The translations under genes and the position numbers were made by a program. Under the pieces are notes generated by a model. It worked only from the letters and a program-made list of their open reading frames with translations. It made no database searches and had not been told where the DNA came from. Positions 10,233 to 22,015 of a stretch of DNA of 64,000 nucleotides are shown piece after piece; the first letter of the stretch is position 1; each line of letters begins with the position of its first letter. The DNA is from Loripinus fragilis. Taxonomy: Eukaryota; Mollusca; Bivalvia; Lucinida; Lucinidae. The DNA lies in the NCBI GenBank assembly GCA_964019695.1, contig OZ026516.1:102362368-102426367 (forward strand), in the 5' to 3' direction.

Positions 10233-11637
10233 ATGCCCCAGTCACACACACACTTACGGACTCTTACGGAGAGTTTCGGATCAAACCGCAGTCGTCCGCA
10301 GAAAAATGAGGGCGGAGCCTAATTTCTTGGTGCGCTTTTAAGACGCAGTTACCTATAGTTGCGGGTAGTAACGGATCGTTGCGGATAAATGCGAATGTCA
10401 GCGGATTGATGCGTTCCATTGAACCGACACAATGCGGACAGATACCAATAGATACGGACTACATCCCTTTCATTACGTTCCCTTACCTTTAGATACGAGT
10501 AAATGCGAATAGATACCTTTAGATGTGGACTGTTGCGTATACTTGGTGGATCTGACTGTGACGTTTGCAACCGCAGATTTTGCACCCTATCGATCGTTCA
10601 TCATTTGCTTTTAAGCATTATGCCTGGAAAGAAGAAGGAGTAAATAAGAAGTATTGTCTCTAGAAGGCACACTCTCAACCTCAAACATCTCAACAGAATG
10701 ACAACTGTTTATCTAACCACTGCCTATGCCTCAGACATAGTCAGCAAGAGACAGCGGATACTGAAAACGCATATGTCACATAATCTAAGAAGAGGCCATG
10801 CAAATAATATAATAATCCATTTGTAGATTAAATAATAGACAAATAAGTTACACATGCGCTGCTATATGATGACGCAATATGAGATAAGATTCTTGACATG
10901 CAAATGCAAATATGTCATATGATAAACCTTGGCAGAGTCTTACATATTATCAATTTTCCTCATCTCATTTAATAAATGCAATAATACATGAACACTCATT
11001 TAAAAAATATCCATGTTTTAATCTGCATACACTTTCTCCGGATATTCTTTTAGCCCCTATGGCCAGTGTGCCAAAGGCATTCTCAACACATCGTCTGGCA
11101 CAAGAAGGACGATAGATGAAGACTCACTCTCCTGTTCCAGAGGCACTGTAGCAAAGGGCGTCATCAGCCACCTAAGGGATCGTAACAATACGTATTTATT
11201 CGCATATGAAATCAACCATTTGCAACTATCCGCAACGATCGGCGTGTATAGGAAAAAACGCCAAATGTGATAAGTAACTAAACGTTACTAAAGGTAACGA
11301 CCCGAATTAAACCGAAACAGTCCGCAACTTTGGGTCGACTGCGGAATGATAGGTTTTGATACGTTTAGATGCGAATGAGATACGGATAAGATACGAATAA
11401 TAACGTATTCTTGCCTAGCGTTACGCATCATTGCGTTGTTTTCATCCGCAGAACTTTTTTGATATTTTTCAAAATTTGGGCGCGGATGGAAATGGACTTG
11501 CGATGAGTTGCGGATAAGATACGAACTGTTACGTACTCTGCGGATGTGATACGTATCGTTACGGAATGCACGGATAGTTGCGGACGGGCTTTACGTACCA
11601 TCCGCAAGGTCCGTAAGTGTGTGTGTGACTGGGGCAT
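10233..11637. mobile_element. PIF/Harbinger-type DNA transposon, word-built, decayed
   Basis: Element of about 1.4 kb with perfect 29-bp terminal inverted repeats, beginning ATGCCCCAGTCACAC and ending GTGTGACTGGGGCAT. TAA lies at both borders (10231-10233 and 11637-11639), which fits the 3-bp TWA target duplication known for PIF/Harbinger. The exact end is uncertain by one base because A and T are shared with the flank. The outer 350-450 bp on each side are degenerate words such as GATACGAA, GTTGCGGA and TTACGGA, with CG about every 9-11 bp. The centre holds a Harbinger-like transposase remnant on the minus strand. With stops in that remnant, the copy is non-autonomous. Assignment rests on the remnant plus the borders. 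Confidence 0.8.
10980..11171 (-). pseudogene. Harbinger-type transposase remnant
   Basis: Read on the minus strand from 11171, one frame gives VADDAL and later FIYRPSCARRCVENAFGTLA (11120 down to about 11061). Harbinger nuclease domains (DDE_Tnp_4) carry a GDDAFPL-like block with a catalytic Asp, and after it a FNYRLSRARRVVENAFGILA-like block. Both appear here in the right order and frame. Only about nine residues separate the blocks before an in-frame TGA (11124-11126), far less than usual, so an internal deletion has joined them. The frame continues without a stop for some 30 residues past the second block. The N-terminal nuclease region is missing; upstream the sequence becomes word repeats. 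It is a dead fragment that identifies the element's superfamily. Confidence 0.75.
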
Positions 11638-12035
11638 AAATTGGTGTCCTTCAAAATCGACCATCCCTGTCTTAAAACGGATACTTTTTCAATACCTTAA
11701 AGACATATGCGGCTATTTCCAATGCGCACCTTTCCCGCGTCTGCAAACGGGGAAAGTTGTCTGGGTCCTGTCTTTCGACCCTTAACGGATTCGGATCAAC
11801 ACAGCTTCAGATACTCTTATGTCATATCGGTGTTCCGACATTTTCGTCACAAAAAAATAATGAAAGTGTGTTCGAAATATCTATTGACATCTTTTCCGAA
11901 CTGATCGTCTCAGCACTAAAGACAGATAAATGTAGCTCAGTCGAAATCAAACGACGTACACAATAACCCTGGCTACGAATACGATAGTGGCCGAGTCTAT
12001 ACTATTTGTATGGTTATTTAGAGCGGCGCACGACC

Positions 12036-12110
12036 TGACCTCGTGGTCTAGTGGTTAGCGTGTCTGGCTGCAAAGCCAGAGGACCAGGATCGATTCCCGG
12101 ATGCGCACAT
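12036..12110 (+). pseudogene. tRNA-like sequence, probably tRNA-derived repeat
   Basis: A-box-like TGGTCTAGTGG and B-box-like GGATCGATTCC are spaced as in a tRNA, followed by T-rich sequence from 12119 that could stop RNA polymerase III. An anticodon-arm-like stem TCTGG/CCAGA is clear, but its loop CTGCAAAG has eight bases (six if the stem is extended). The bases where acceptor strands belong (GACCTCG and ATGCGCA) do not pair. It is therefore unlikely to be a working tRNA; a tRNA pseudogene or the head of a SINE is more likely. Confidence 0.6.
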
Positions 12111-12114
12111 ATTT

Positions 12115-13476
12115 TCAGTGTGTTTTTTCTTTCTTTTATAACATTTTACTGCTAAATTACTTCATAAACTAGTAAAATGGCATCATCAAAACGAACGAAT
12201 GGTCATCCCCGAACTTTTTATATTGAATTACGCATGGAACCTATGGGGGTGGGGTTAAATTTGGCCCTCTAGAAAGAGAATTAGTTCGGTGACCCCAGAT
12301 TTTTATTCTTTTTTCTGAAAGGTATTATAATAGTCCATAAATTAAAAATAAATTTTCAAGGTTTTCAATATCAGATTTTTTAATACATGATTTATTCTAA
12401 AAACAAATTCCATTTTTTGACGAATTGTCAAAATATATCATGCAGTATCTTGTCACAACATGGGATAACAAGTAAACATAAACATTTTCTTAAAAGTTTG
12501 AGGTCATGGGCAGTAATTTAAGTTAAAAGAAAGAAGCTGGCTGAAGATTACAAACGTTTTAGCTCGATAATTAGGACTAGTGTTATTATTTTATATTTCT
12601 AGAAAATTGGTCAAATCATGTCGGACTTTTGAGGACATCGAGTATTCGTATCTCATTCTGCCAGGACACTACCTGTATTTTTAATTCCTTAGCAGGTGGC
12701 AGAGTCGCCATAGTAACCATGCATAGCTTAAGGCGCTTAATCCACTGGACTTAAAATGTTTTTATAGTGAAACAGATTATCGAAAAATTGTAGCATTACT
12801 ATTAGAATATTTTTCTGCGCGTGTGCATCGAACATTGATCAGAGTGTAGACTACATCAGATTTACATCAAATGAAACAAGCATACATTTAGTATCATTTA
12901 TAATTTTCATACATTTCATAACAAATAAAAAAAAAGGCGTTGATAAGTCTACCCAACACGTACACAGACACAGTCTGATCATCGGTTGACCTATGTTAGG
13001 TGCCGATAAAGTATGTAGAGAGATCTGCTGTATAATCGCCCTCCCTGATCAGTAAGATTTAAGCCGAATGAACGTTCCCCATTTCATCAATCGGACGGGT
13101 TCATTTCAAATTTTACAGCTGTTGGTGTCGGTTTTTAAATTTTATTGAAGATTTAGAGGAACCATCTGAGAGCGAACAGTGAAGACCCTGATTTAAATAA
13201 AATAATAATTACTCTACGATAGGCAATTCGAACCAGACCATGTGGAGTTACTGCTTGTATAGCAAACAGCGTGGACCTAGATCAGGCCCGACACTTCATA
13301 ATGAATTTGATAACCGTCGCTCTTGCATGCTGACGCGTAGATGAGTCTATACAACTTTTGCAGTCTGATCATCGCTCGGGATATTAAATTTATTCAATAG
13401 TGTGCGCGAACAGTGAAGACCATGTCAAAACGCCGCATTCTTTGGACGTGCTGTTTCGCAAGTTAAGAGATAGCGA
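12115..13476. other. Non-coding stretch, no gene recognised
   Basis: AT-rich sequence after the tRNA-like head. Fragments of the GAACAGTGAAGACC word of family N occur near 13175 and 13410, without intact palindromes. Confidence 0.4.
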
Positions 13477-13540
13477 AAAATAAAGGCGATGATCAGACTG
13501 CGCAGATGCGTATTCTGTCCTGCACCTTTGCTGTTCGGAG
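13477..13540. repeat. Diverged TGCGCA hairpin
   Basis: GATGATCAGACTGCGCAGATGC followed by CCTTTGCTGTTCG, with the left and right arms only partly complementary. Confidence 0.45.
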
Positions 13541-14860
13541 GTAACAAAGTCAGGTTTTCTCGCGACGTGTACAGTCACGAAAACTGATCATTTCCACTGT
13601 CCACAAATGGGAGTGGTAATCAAAACAGTTTAAAACTGTCTATATCACAGTGGAGACACTGATCAAATGTACAAAGGATTACAGTGCGTCCAAACGGACG
13701 AGGAATGATCGTTGTGGCAGCTTTTTTCATGCGCTGGTGTGTCAAATGATAAAGTCGTTTTAGACTCACATGTATTGTTGCGAAACAAAATTGTTAAGAT
13801 TTTGTTCAGATCGATTTGAAGTAAACGGGGACTATGACAAACAGTGAAGACCTAGAGGAAATACTGCGCAAACGGGTCTACACTGTAATCTAGGACAGAT
13901 TCGATCTCCAGAGAAAGAAATGAAATATTTTTTTTATTAAATCCCTCAATATATAAAATGGGCCGTCCTGACCTAACCGTTCAAACTTTATGGACAATTC
14001 CATTGATCTATAATCTGGTACTGATCGTACATGCGCAAATGCCACTCATTAACGCACAGGTTTACGCATCCAAAGTGAGATATCCAATGGGATATTTTGA
14101 CAGTGAAAACACGGGTGGCATTACATATTCCATCAGAGTCTGCTCTGTTTTCTATGACAATATAGATCTTCAGAGAAAGAAGTGTGGAATATCGAATTTA
14201 GTTGTAAAGGGAATAAAGATCCGTCTACATGTATACATAGATAACATTTGTATATCGCACATGCGCAAAAGCCCCTGATAAAAGCTAATAATAATAATAA
14301 TGTTGGAGAATCCAGAAAACCGTGTAGATCCAAATCAATTAATCACTAATGCGAAAATATGTTAATACCATATGAGAGCATATGAGAGCATTAGCATGCA
14401 TATGCATGCACACGCAGCATTGACATTCCTTTATAAGCGTCTTTTTTTCTTGCAATCCTTTTTTTTTAAATTTTACCTTTTTCAAAAACAAATTTTAGAT
14501 ATACGATATACCATCTGTTTGAATCCTATAAAAATCCCGTTGTCGTGCCTGATCTGGGTCCATTTTGGATGGGGGGAAATCACCAGATGACACAAATCAA
14601 CTCACGCAACCACACAGCATGGGGTCCAACACAGCGTGTTGGTTTATTGCTAAATACGGCTTATCCAATGCAATCAGTGAAGACCCGAATGAGGTGACTG
14701 AGTTCTGTGGCGTTTCTTAAAAGTCAAAATAATTTCAAGATTCTGATTGTGATATAACTTACTTGTAAATAATGGTGCCAGTCGAATTATAATTATTTAT
14801 ATTACAAAATTAATGCCGTATTTTCATAATTTATAATTTAAGAAATATAAATATTACCCG
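13541..14860. other. Non-coding stretch with family N fragments
   Basis: A family N core is visible at about 13835-13890 (AACAGTGAAGACCTAG ... GGGTCTACACTG). A 106-residue plus-strand frame (13958-14278) has no domain and shares a repeated word GAGAAAGAAATG/GAGAAAGAAGTG, so it is not called a gene. Confidence 0.4.
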
Positions 14861-15176
14861 AATTTCCCACTCTTATAAGTTGGACCAGTCCATTTCTGAA
14901 CCAAGGGCTGTATGGTGGTACTTATATTTTTTTATTTAGTTATTAATAGAACCTTTTATAAGAAACCGTGGAGACCATGATCAGACGCCGAAGAACAATT
15001 AAATAAGCTAATGAGTCCAATTTCCCTCTCTTATAAGTTGGACCAGTCCATTTCTGAACCAAGGGTTGTATGGTGGTATTTATATTCTTTATTCAGGTTT
15101 TAATAGAACCTTTTATAAGAAATCGTGGAGACCCTGATCAGACGCCGAAGAACAAAGTTTAAATGATCTAATGAGT
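14861..15176 (+). repeat. Tandem duplication of a 158-bp family N segment
   Basis: Two consecutive units (14861-15016 and 15019-15176) each run CTTATAAGTTGGACCAGTCC, CTGAACCAAGGG, TATGGTGGTA, TTTTATAAGAAA, CGTGGAGACC and GATCAGACGCCGAAGAACAA. They differ at scattered positions only. A more diverged third relative starts near 15562. Confidence 0.8.
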
Positions 15177-15439
15177 AGTAGATACTGACAAGTCCGCTCT
15201 TCTTTAGATATTTTTTTCGCAATTTTTACAACGAATAGACTCCGTCAATTCTCACATTATATAATTGTCAATAAATTGAAGCCATTCAATTAGAACAATG
15301 TGTCAATTAAGTCTTTGCATGCTGAGTAATTTTGCCAGCTATCTAGTTGTCTGCCGTCCTTTCTTAAATGGGCCTATGAAACATTATTTCAATGTTAATC
15401 CTTTAATTACAGAAATACCAACACAGTGTCAACGTTTCT

Positions 15440-15515
15440 CACTCAAATAGTTTGAATCCAGATCAGTTCGACGCTTTTTCGGGCCTGATCTGGATTAACA
15501 CTGTTTGTACCAAAT
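15440..15515. repeat. Family N hairpin core
   Basis: AATAGTTTGAATCCAGATCAG pairs with CTGATCTGGATTAACACTGTTT around a short GACGCTTTTTCGGGC loop. Confidence 0.65.
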
Positions 15516-15699
15516 TTATCGCCACTAGCAAGTGAAGAATCTTAACCAATTTAGGTCAATAGAATTTCCCACTCTTGTCATTTGGGCAAGTTCATTCTGT
15601 ATTAAGTTGGGTGGTATTTTTATTTTTTATTTAAAATTTAATAGAATATTCTTGATGCAAACAAATAGTGAATACCCTGATCAAGCGCAACTTTATAGA

Positions 15700-15700
15700 A

Positions 15701-15755
<55 letters not shown>

Positions 15756-15799
15756 ATAGATAAATAAATATATAAATAAATAAATAAATAAATAAATAG
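15700..15799. repeat. TAAA microsatellite
   Basis: About 100 bp of (AAAT)n with two interruptions. The complementary strand reads as a repetitive IYLF frame, which is an artefact of the repeat. Confidence 0.95.
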
Positions 15800-17065
15800 T
15801 CTTTGACGCTCAAAAAAGCTGAGTTACAGACACGCGATTACTAAAGTGTATGTGTGGTCAATACCTGTTGTTACCTTGGATACAGTTGCTAAAAATAGAC
15901 TATCGTGGAAAGCTTGTGAAAAATGTCAAAGGGTTGTATCAGGAAAAATTAAAAAGGCTACATCAAATTTTATTTTAATTGTATGAAAAATATACCAATT
16001 TGTTCGCAATTGAACTGAGCATAGTGTCCCGTTTGCACAGGGAAAATATATTGAATGCTTTAATAACTATGACCGAATATCTACCAATGAGCTGATCTCA
16101 AAAAGCCTGTTTTACTATATAATTTAATCATTCTTAGGGTTCTATCAAAAACCATCAAAAAGGACGAAGAGTTTGCAGAGGGAAATTCATAAAAAATATA
16201 TCAGAATAATCGCAAGATATTTAGGTAAAACATTTGTTTGCACAGGAATTCTGCTTTAATAATTTCAAAAGATATAGTATAAAAACTAACACCTTCCATT
16301 ATAATTCCCTATTACCGCTTCAGCGCACCTCAGCTACCTGGATGTCCGTTAAAGTCCCGTATGGCTGTAAACTTCAATATGAGATTCTGAAAAAATAAGC
16401 ACGGTGACATATCCTTTTTATTTCATAAATGGATAGCCCATGCATAAAACAAACTGTATGCAAAGTATTGAAAATATTTCAATATGGGAAGTATTTAGTA
16501 GCATATGTCCTTAAACTAAATTTACAAGGACACGCTACAAGCTGGTCAGAATATGATACGCAATACAACTTATCTCGCTGAAATAAATAAAAGATTTAAT
16601 CTGGGTGATGCGTTTTTAAAGTCCTTAAGTATATGTATGGCTTTTTTAGATTAAAATGGTCACTTTTTATATAACATATAGAAAATTAGAAAATTGCAGG
16701 TAAAATGCGGTTTCATTTTTAAAATCGTACACACTATACGTATATGAACAGCGTGTTGGGACTCGGGAGAAGTAGATACATGTACTGGGCGGGCTTGTCA
16801 AAACTTCAGTATTATTTGTGTGTGTGTTCTTCTGAAAATATATTTTTCAATATACAATGTAACACTATAATGAATACTAAATCTGGTAATTTATCAGTCA
16901 ATTAGTATGTAGACAACATATGAACTAGTTTTGGGTGCCCAGCATGAAATAAACAACAACGCCATTTACCTTTTATTCTGTTTATTTCTCCATAATTTCG
17001 CGAGGACATTGAGGCAAATGCGCTTGTCAATGTTCAGTGGCATCAATGAAAATGATCAGCCTGCT
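15800..17065. other. Non-coding stretch, no gene recognised
   Basis: AT-rich unique DNA. No ORF above about 60 codons, no palindrome of note and no repeat shared with the rest of the window was seen. Confidence 0.4.
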
Positions 17066-17504
17066 CATGGGCGGATCCAGAGGGGGATGGAGGGGTACTG
17101 ACCCCACCCCTTGAAAATCACTAGTGGCTATATGTTTCATTAGAACCACTGGTACATGTACGGACCCCCCTCGAGAAGCAATTGGACCCTTTGGGTCCAA
17201 TTGCTTCTCGAGGGAGGCTCGTCCGACCCTCTGTGAAATACGTTGATGGCTACACCCCCCCAAAAAAAATAAATAAATCAATAAATAAATAAAAAAAAAA
17301 ACTGCCACCTGGTGTTGATACAAACTGCTACGTGTACCAATGGCGTTACCAGAACGCTGAAAAAGTTACGCACATCAATGGGAGACTACTGGATCAAGCA
17401 GTGGTTCTCTTCAACTGCGTCCCTTTTCAAAGTGGAAACTTTTCTTAAAGGCAAGAATTTGCTCCCAGCGGGAACCCCCTGAACCCCCTCTGGATCCGCC
17501 ATTG
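17066..17504. mobile_element. GGATCCGCC repeat family G, element with inverted ends
   Basis: Left end CATGGGCGGATCCAGAGGGG and right end CCCCCTCTGGATCCGCCATT are inverted repeats. A perfect internal palindrome, CTCGAGAAGCAATTGGACCC and its complement, lies at 17169-17211. Partial relatives occur at 25195, 38085, 43010, 45595 and 53505. Confidence 0.6.
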
Positions 17505-17594
17505 GAAACATATCTCAGAAAGTTGATTTCCATATGGGTATAAACACTGATTCTAGAAGAAATAAATCATAATGCTGCTGAACCCCCTACCTAC

Positions 17595-17770
17595 CAGTAG
17601 CATAGCCAGAACACTATAAAGTTTCGCATATCAAAGGGAGACTATTGAGATAAGCATTTATTCTAATGAGCAATGACGCCCCTTTTCAAATGGACTCCTC
17701 CTAAAGGAAAGAATATGCTTCCGGAGGAAGCGAATTCTTTCCTTTAAGAGAAGTCCCTTGTGGTATGAAA
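17595..17770 (+). repeat. Diverged duplicate of 17335-17475, ending in a hairpin
   Basis: Shares GGGAGACTA, GCCCCTTTTCAAA and AAAGGAAAGAAT-type words in the same order as 17335-17475. Near 17695-17755 CTCCTCCTAAAGGAAAGAAT faces ATTCTTTCCTTTAAGAGAAG, giving a hairpin. Confidence 0.5.
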
Positions 17771-18153
17771 GAACAGTGTTGATTTACATTGAATGGCACC
17801 AAATGTCCTTACGCACGTGCGTAACTAGCGTAATAGAAGCTATGCCCATGCAGCGAGTACTGTGACACCTTAACATATTAAACAGGGAAGCATTTCCTTA
17901 TCACGTTTTAAATACTGTACCAATCCTTATAAGAAAATTTCCATCACTGTAAAAAAGGTGAATGTTCGGTCAAAGACTGGTCGAGATCACAAAAATATTT
18001 TTCCTTGAAATTTCTGTGTTAAGTCACATGAATCATTGGTTACCGTAGAGACAATTGCGTAGATTTTTTAAACCAATAAGCACATAAGAAACCATAAGTA
18101 AAGCAATAATTTAAAAAATAGGCCTGCACACGAGGTTTTGAAACATATCACAT

Positions 18154-18220
18154 TGAGAAGCAACGAAAGCTATGGGGAATCTGCGCATATGCGCAGATTC
18201 CCCAGAGCCTTCGCTGCTCG
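18154..18220. repeat. Strong 67-bp hairpin, TGCGCA type
   Basis: GGGGAATCTGCGCATATGCGCAGATTCCCC is a perfect 30-bp palindrome within longer arms GAAGCAACGAAAGC and GCCTTCGCTGCTCG. Confidence 0.75.
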
Positions 18221-18659
18221 CATACGAATGGAGTTGAAGACCCAGGCCAACTCTTAGCCACACACAATGTAGCCCCGCGGGACACGTCAAGATGGCCGTT
18301 TATTTGAGGCGATTCCATAGATAAGATGTACGTGATAACTGGCTGATATCTTTTCCATAGTTCAAAAATTCGTTCAGCCAGTAATATAAAATAAGCAGCA
18401 TTATTGTAGGTACAAATGTAGAACCAAAGCTCCAGTGCTGACAAAAACAACATTGTGTGTGCTCAGCAAAGACCCTGATCATCCTGGGCATCAGTCCAGC
18501 CAGATTAGACTCTTTGTTTTTCTCTCAGTGGGTACATGTAGCAAATGCATTGTTTCATATAAGCAAATGTTTAAAGCGTAAAAGTTTGAGCAACGAGATA
18601 TTAGATAAATGTAGTTTGATTTTTCATTTTCTCCAGTTCGTTTGATTTTTATGCCCAAT

Positions 18660-19060
18660 TAATGAAGTAAGTTTGATTTTCATATTCTGTTTTTCGAAAT
18701 TCAATTTACGAATTTCAAATGTATTTGATTGTCGATTTTTGTTTTTGATATTCAATTTAAGAAGTTAGTTTGATTTTATTTTTTTATATTCAATTTACAT
18801 GTATGAAGTTAGTTTGATTTTCGTTTTTTTATTCTCAATTTACATGTAGGAAGTCAGTTTGATTTTCGTTTTTTTTAATATTCAATTTACATGTAGGAAG
18901 TTAGTTTGATTTTCGTTTTTCTATATTCAATTTCACTGACATATTCATGTAAGAAGTTAGTTTGATTTGCGTTTTTTTGTTGCTTTTTCGATATTTTATT
19001 CGATTGTTTGATTTTGATATTCAATTTACGACGTTAATTAGTTTGATTTTCGTTTATTGT
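18660..19060 (+). repeat. Degenerate tandem repeat, about 45-55 bp units
   Basis: Units contain AGTTTGATTTTCGTTTTT followed by TATTCAATTTACATGTAG and GAAGTTAGT. They recur near 18668, 18767, 18813, 18857, 18902, 18957 and 19039. The T-rich unit produces a phenylalanine-rich chance frame continuing to 19300. Confidence 0.75.
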
Positions 19061-19980
19061 TTGTCGAAAGTTTGTTTTTCGATTTCTGAATTTTGTTTTT
19101 CGATTTTTCCGTTTTCTCTACCTTTTGTCAAGCGCTTAAAAGCTTTCTTGGCATTTGGACCGATGCCACACACATGTACATTAATCAGGTACACAATTTC
19201 AAAACTCAACATTCTTTTTCAACCACATAAAACACTTTACAAACATAGAATCTCAAAACGCTATTTTTCTTTCGTTTACCGTTTTTCGTCGTTTGACTGA
19301 CACTGACTATTTTCATTGATGGCATTTGTTATCGTTAGGTCGCATGATTGCGACAAGTCACATGATTTTCTTCTACACTGGTGTATGTAACCGAACCTTA
19401 GATAGTCTACTTTGGAAAATGATGTGACTTGTGTCAATCAAAATTCACGGGATTTGTCCATTCTCGTGAAATCTAACGATCCAACGGCATCAAATGAATG
19501 GACATTAGTATTTGGAAGAATAGATAATCATCAAATTTGTAGCTTCCAGTTTTGAAAGATCCGTGATTTGTATTGTAAAGTTCCACCGTTGTTTGACACC
19601 CAGCCATGGTCTTCAGCAGAAAAGACGCCTTAAATCGGCCAGTAAAAAGAAAGTAGTTGGTGCCGGTTTTTGGACTATCCGGATAGCTCAAGTGGTTAGA
19701 ACGTTCGACAAGCATTCCGAGGGCTGTGAGCTCGAGTGGGAAAACATATCTATCTGTTTGTCTGCCCTCCTGTCTGTGTGTCTGTCCTAAAGTTACGTTA
19801 CCGTCTGCTTAAATTAGCGTAGACCAAGCTTTTCGTGAAAGCTTATACTTGTTAATCCTTCATTTTCTCTCGCTCTTTCAATCTTTCTGCCTTTTTGTCT
19901 TTCTCTTATTTCACATGGTCCTGACATTTTTCTCCTTGTGATCGATCCCGGAAATCTTCTATAACGAAGCCGGGTCCAAT

Positions 19981-20011
<31 letters not shown>

Positions 20012-20080
20012 AAAAAAACAATTCCCCCACACCCCAATAAAGCGGGAACGTCATTTTGCCCACTAAATAGCTACGTATGC
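19061..20080. other. Non-coding stretch with a second tRNA-like head
   Basis: Around 19678-19740 the sequence GGATAGCTCAAGTGGTTAGAA resembles a tRNA D-arm with A box, and GAGCTCGAGTGGG resembles a weak B box, so this is probably a tRNA-derived repeat. Homopolymer C and A runs sit at 19981-20020. Confidence 0.4.
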
Positions 20081-20140
20081 ATATTTGAAGAATGCCTTTT
20101 CGCATATGCGAAAAGTCATTCTTCAAATATGCATGCGCAT
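20081..20140. repeat. Imperfect hairpin
   Basis: CATATTTGAAGAATGCCTTTTCGCATATG faces CGAAAAGTCATTCTTCAAATATG. The arms are nearly perfect with one interior mismatch block. Confidence 0.65.
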
Positions 20141-20854
20141 TTTTAGTTGGCCTTAATGTCCTAAACTGACTCATATACACCAAAGTGTTCCCTGATGAAA
20201 GACAAAGTCAGTGACACCTTGAATAAGCAGACGGTGCACGACTTTCTGACACCATAAACGTCTTATTGTTACATATAAGGATTCAATAAATAGTTACAAA
20301 TGATATACGCCTCTGAATGAGGTCATTTGCCAACTCCATGGTAAACTTGGTGCACATACACTCAAAACTTTACGCAAATATGACCATCACGCCCGATACC
20401 ACTGAAATATGAGTATCGGTCTAGACAAATTTAGAAAATAAATTTTCCTTTTTAAAAGGAGGGCTTGCCTAGTTGATTGCTTTCGAATGTATAAGCCAAA
20501 AAGTTGCAAAAACACTCCTCATTCTTAGTATACATGTATTCAGGCAGCCAAGACCGCTGATAGACTGCTTTGAATACACGAAGGGTTATCAGTCCAAACG
20601 TTCAAACAACATTCGAAGACACACACACACACGCTCGCACGCACACAATTACGGCCCCCTTTCCACATGAAACAGCTCCGTCTTTTGGTCAGTGTCTTTT
20701 TCATGTACACTGTCCCATTGTTCTTATTTGCTTCGGTATAGAAAAATGTAATGCATTAATTGGATTTTCTGTTCTTTTATCTTTTATAGATAAAAGAATT
20801 GAAAATGTCCGAACTCACTGCCCCCTCTAGATCCGCGCATGTTTGCACAGATCA

Positions 20855-21080
20855 ACTTTAACTCTTAACCTGCCATTGACTACTTTTGTCGTCTGCTCAT
20901 AATCTTTGCGAACAGTTGGAACCATACCAGGCCTGACAAAACGTCAGACCTGATCTCAGCTGTTTGACACTCTGATGGTATTCCTGAAAGATTTGTTTAG
21001 AAAAAGTTAGTTTAACAAAAAATCAGCAGACGATTAAAATCATGAAAAAAATTCCCGCCATGCACATAGTTAAATAGGAG
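20855..21080. mobile_element. Palindromic MITE family N, copy
   Basis: Begins TTAACTCTTAACCTGCC and TTGTCGTCTGCTCAT, ends CAGCAGACGA and GCCATGCACATAGTTAA, with the core GGCCTGACAAAACGTCAGACC. Order and length match copies at 25555 and 58975. Confidence 0.7.
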
Positions 21081-21189
21081 AAGTCTTTCCTGCAGTTCTT
21101 ATCAGTTCAAGACAGATCGTGAAACAATTGGTTATTTAGTCTGGTAATAAAGCTATTTTTGAACGCATCTGTAATTTAGTAACGAAACA

Positions 21190-22015
21190 AATCATTTGAC
21201 ATTAGAGCTAAATTCCAGCTGATAAGTTTTTAGAACTAGTTTTTCGCAATAAATTTTTTATCTTCAATTTTAGCAAAATGTGTTTTCGATAAATGTTGTA
21301 GAGGTGACTTTCCGTCAAAATCTCCCAATGTCTGGTACTTGTGGTGCCAATAGATTTTTGTGTATATACAATGTAGATGGAGATTTTGCAATAAATTGAA
21401 TTCGTCCTAAATTTCTAAGTCTTTTATTGACAGATAAAATTTGTATATGCGTGACAGAAAGGGGTAGTATCAAAAATTATTCGTAAGCGGTGCATATCCC
21501 GTTACTCAAAGGTTGTGTATAACATAAAATGCCCCTTGCATACTCAGAATTTACCGCGCATATGCAGAATCAACTTTGAGCAGGCTCATTTGTAGGAACA
21601 AAGGTTTGGTTTTCGCATGACGTGCCATTTTTCTCTTTTGCACGTGCTATATAGTGAACGGTTTTGAGATGACCCCACTAGCTCAACGCACGAGCGAATC
21701 AGGTACGATTTCCATTATATTTGAACAAGCCATCCATTTCTTTAGTAATTGAATTAGGACGGTGCAATGTAACTTTTTGACTGACACCTAGACTTAGTTT
21801 ATTTGCGCTTTGCTTAATATGTTCAAAGAGTGCATCTTAGCACAGAGGAACCTGTAGCTTATTAGATGTTGGAACTGTTTGGAGAAGTTGGCGATGTTCC
21901 TGAATACTTTTAATCGGAATAAATCTTTCGATAAATGACATAGTAAAAAGTTATTGCGAAAAATTAGTTCTAAAAACTTAACAGCTGGAGTTTTTTTAGC
22001 ACATTGAGATTTTTC
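21190..22015. mobile_element. Candidate inverted-repeat element
   Basis: Arms of about 48 bp at 21217-21264 and 21939-21988 are inverted copies sharing TAAGTTTTTAGAACTA and TTTTTCGCAATAA, with few mismatches. Weaker similarity extends outward to about 21190 and 22015. No transposase frame lies between them and no target duplication was found, so the limits are approximate. Confidence 0.5.

Noticed and set aside
13958..14278. 106-residue plus-strand frame starting with a hydrophobic stretch
   Set aside because: No domain, no credible splice or promoter context, and an overlapping minus-strand frame of similar quality.
15631..15813. Minus-strand frame of IYLF repeats
   Set aside because: Translation of the TAAA microsatellite.
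18962..19300. 112-residue Phe-rich frame resembling membrane segments
   Set aside because: Translation of T-rich degenerate tandem repeats. The hydrophobicity reflects base composition.
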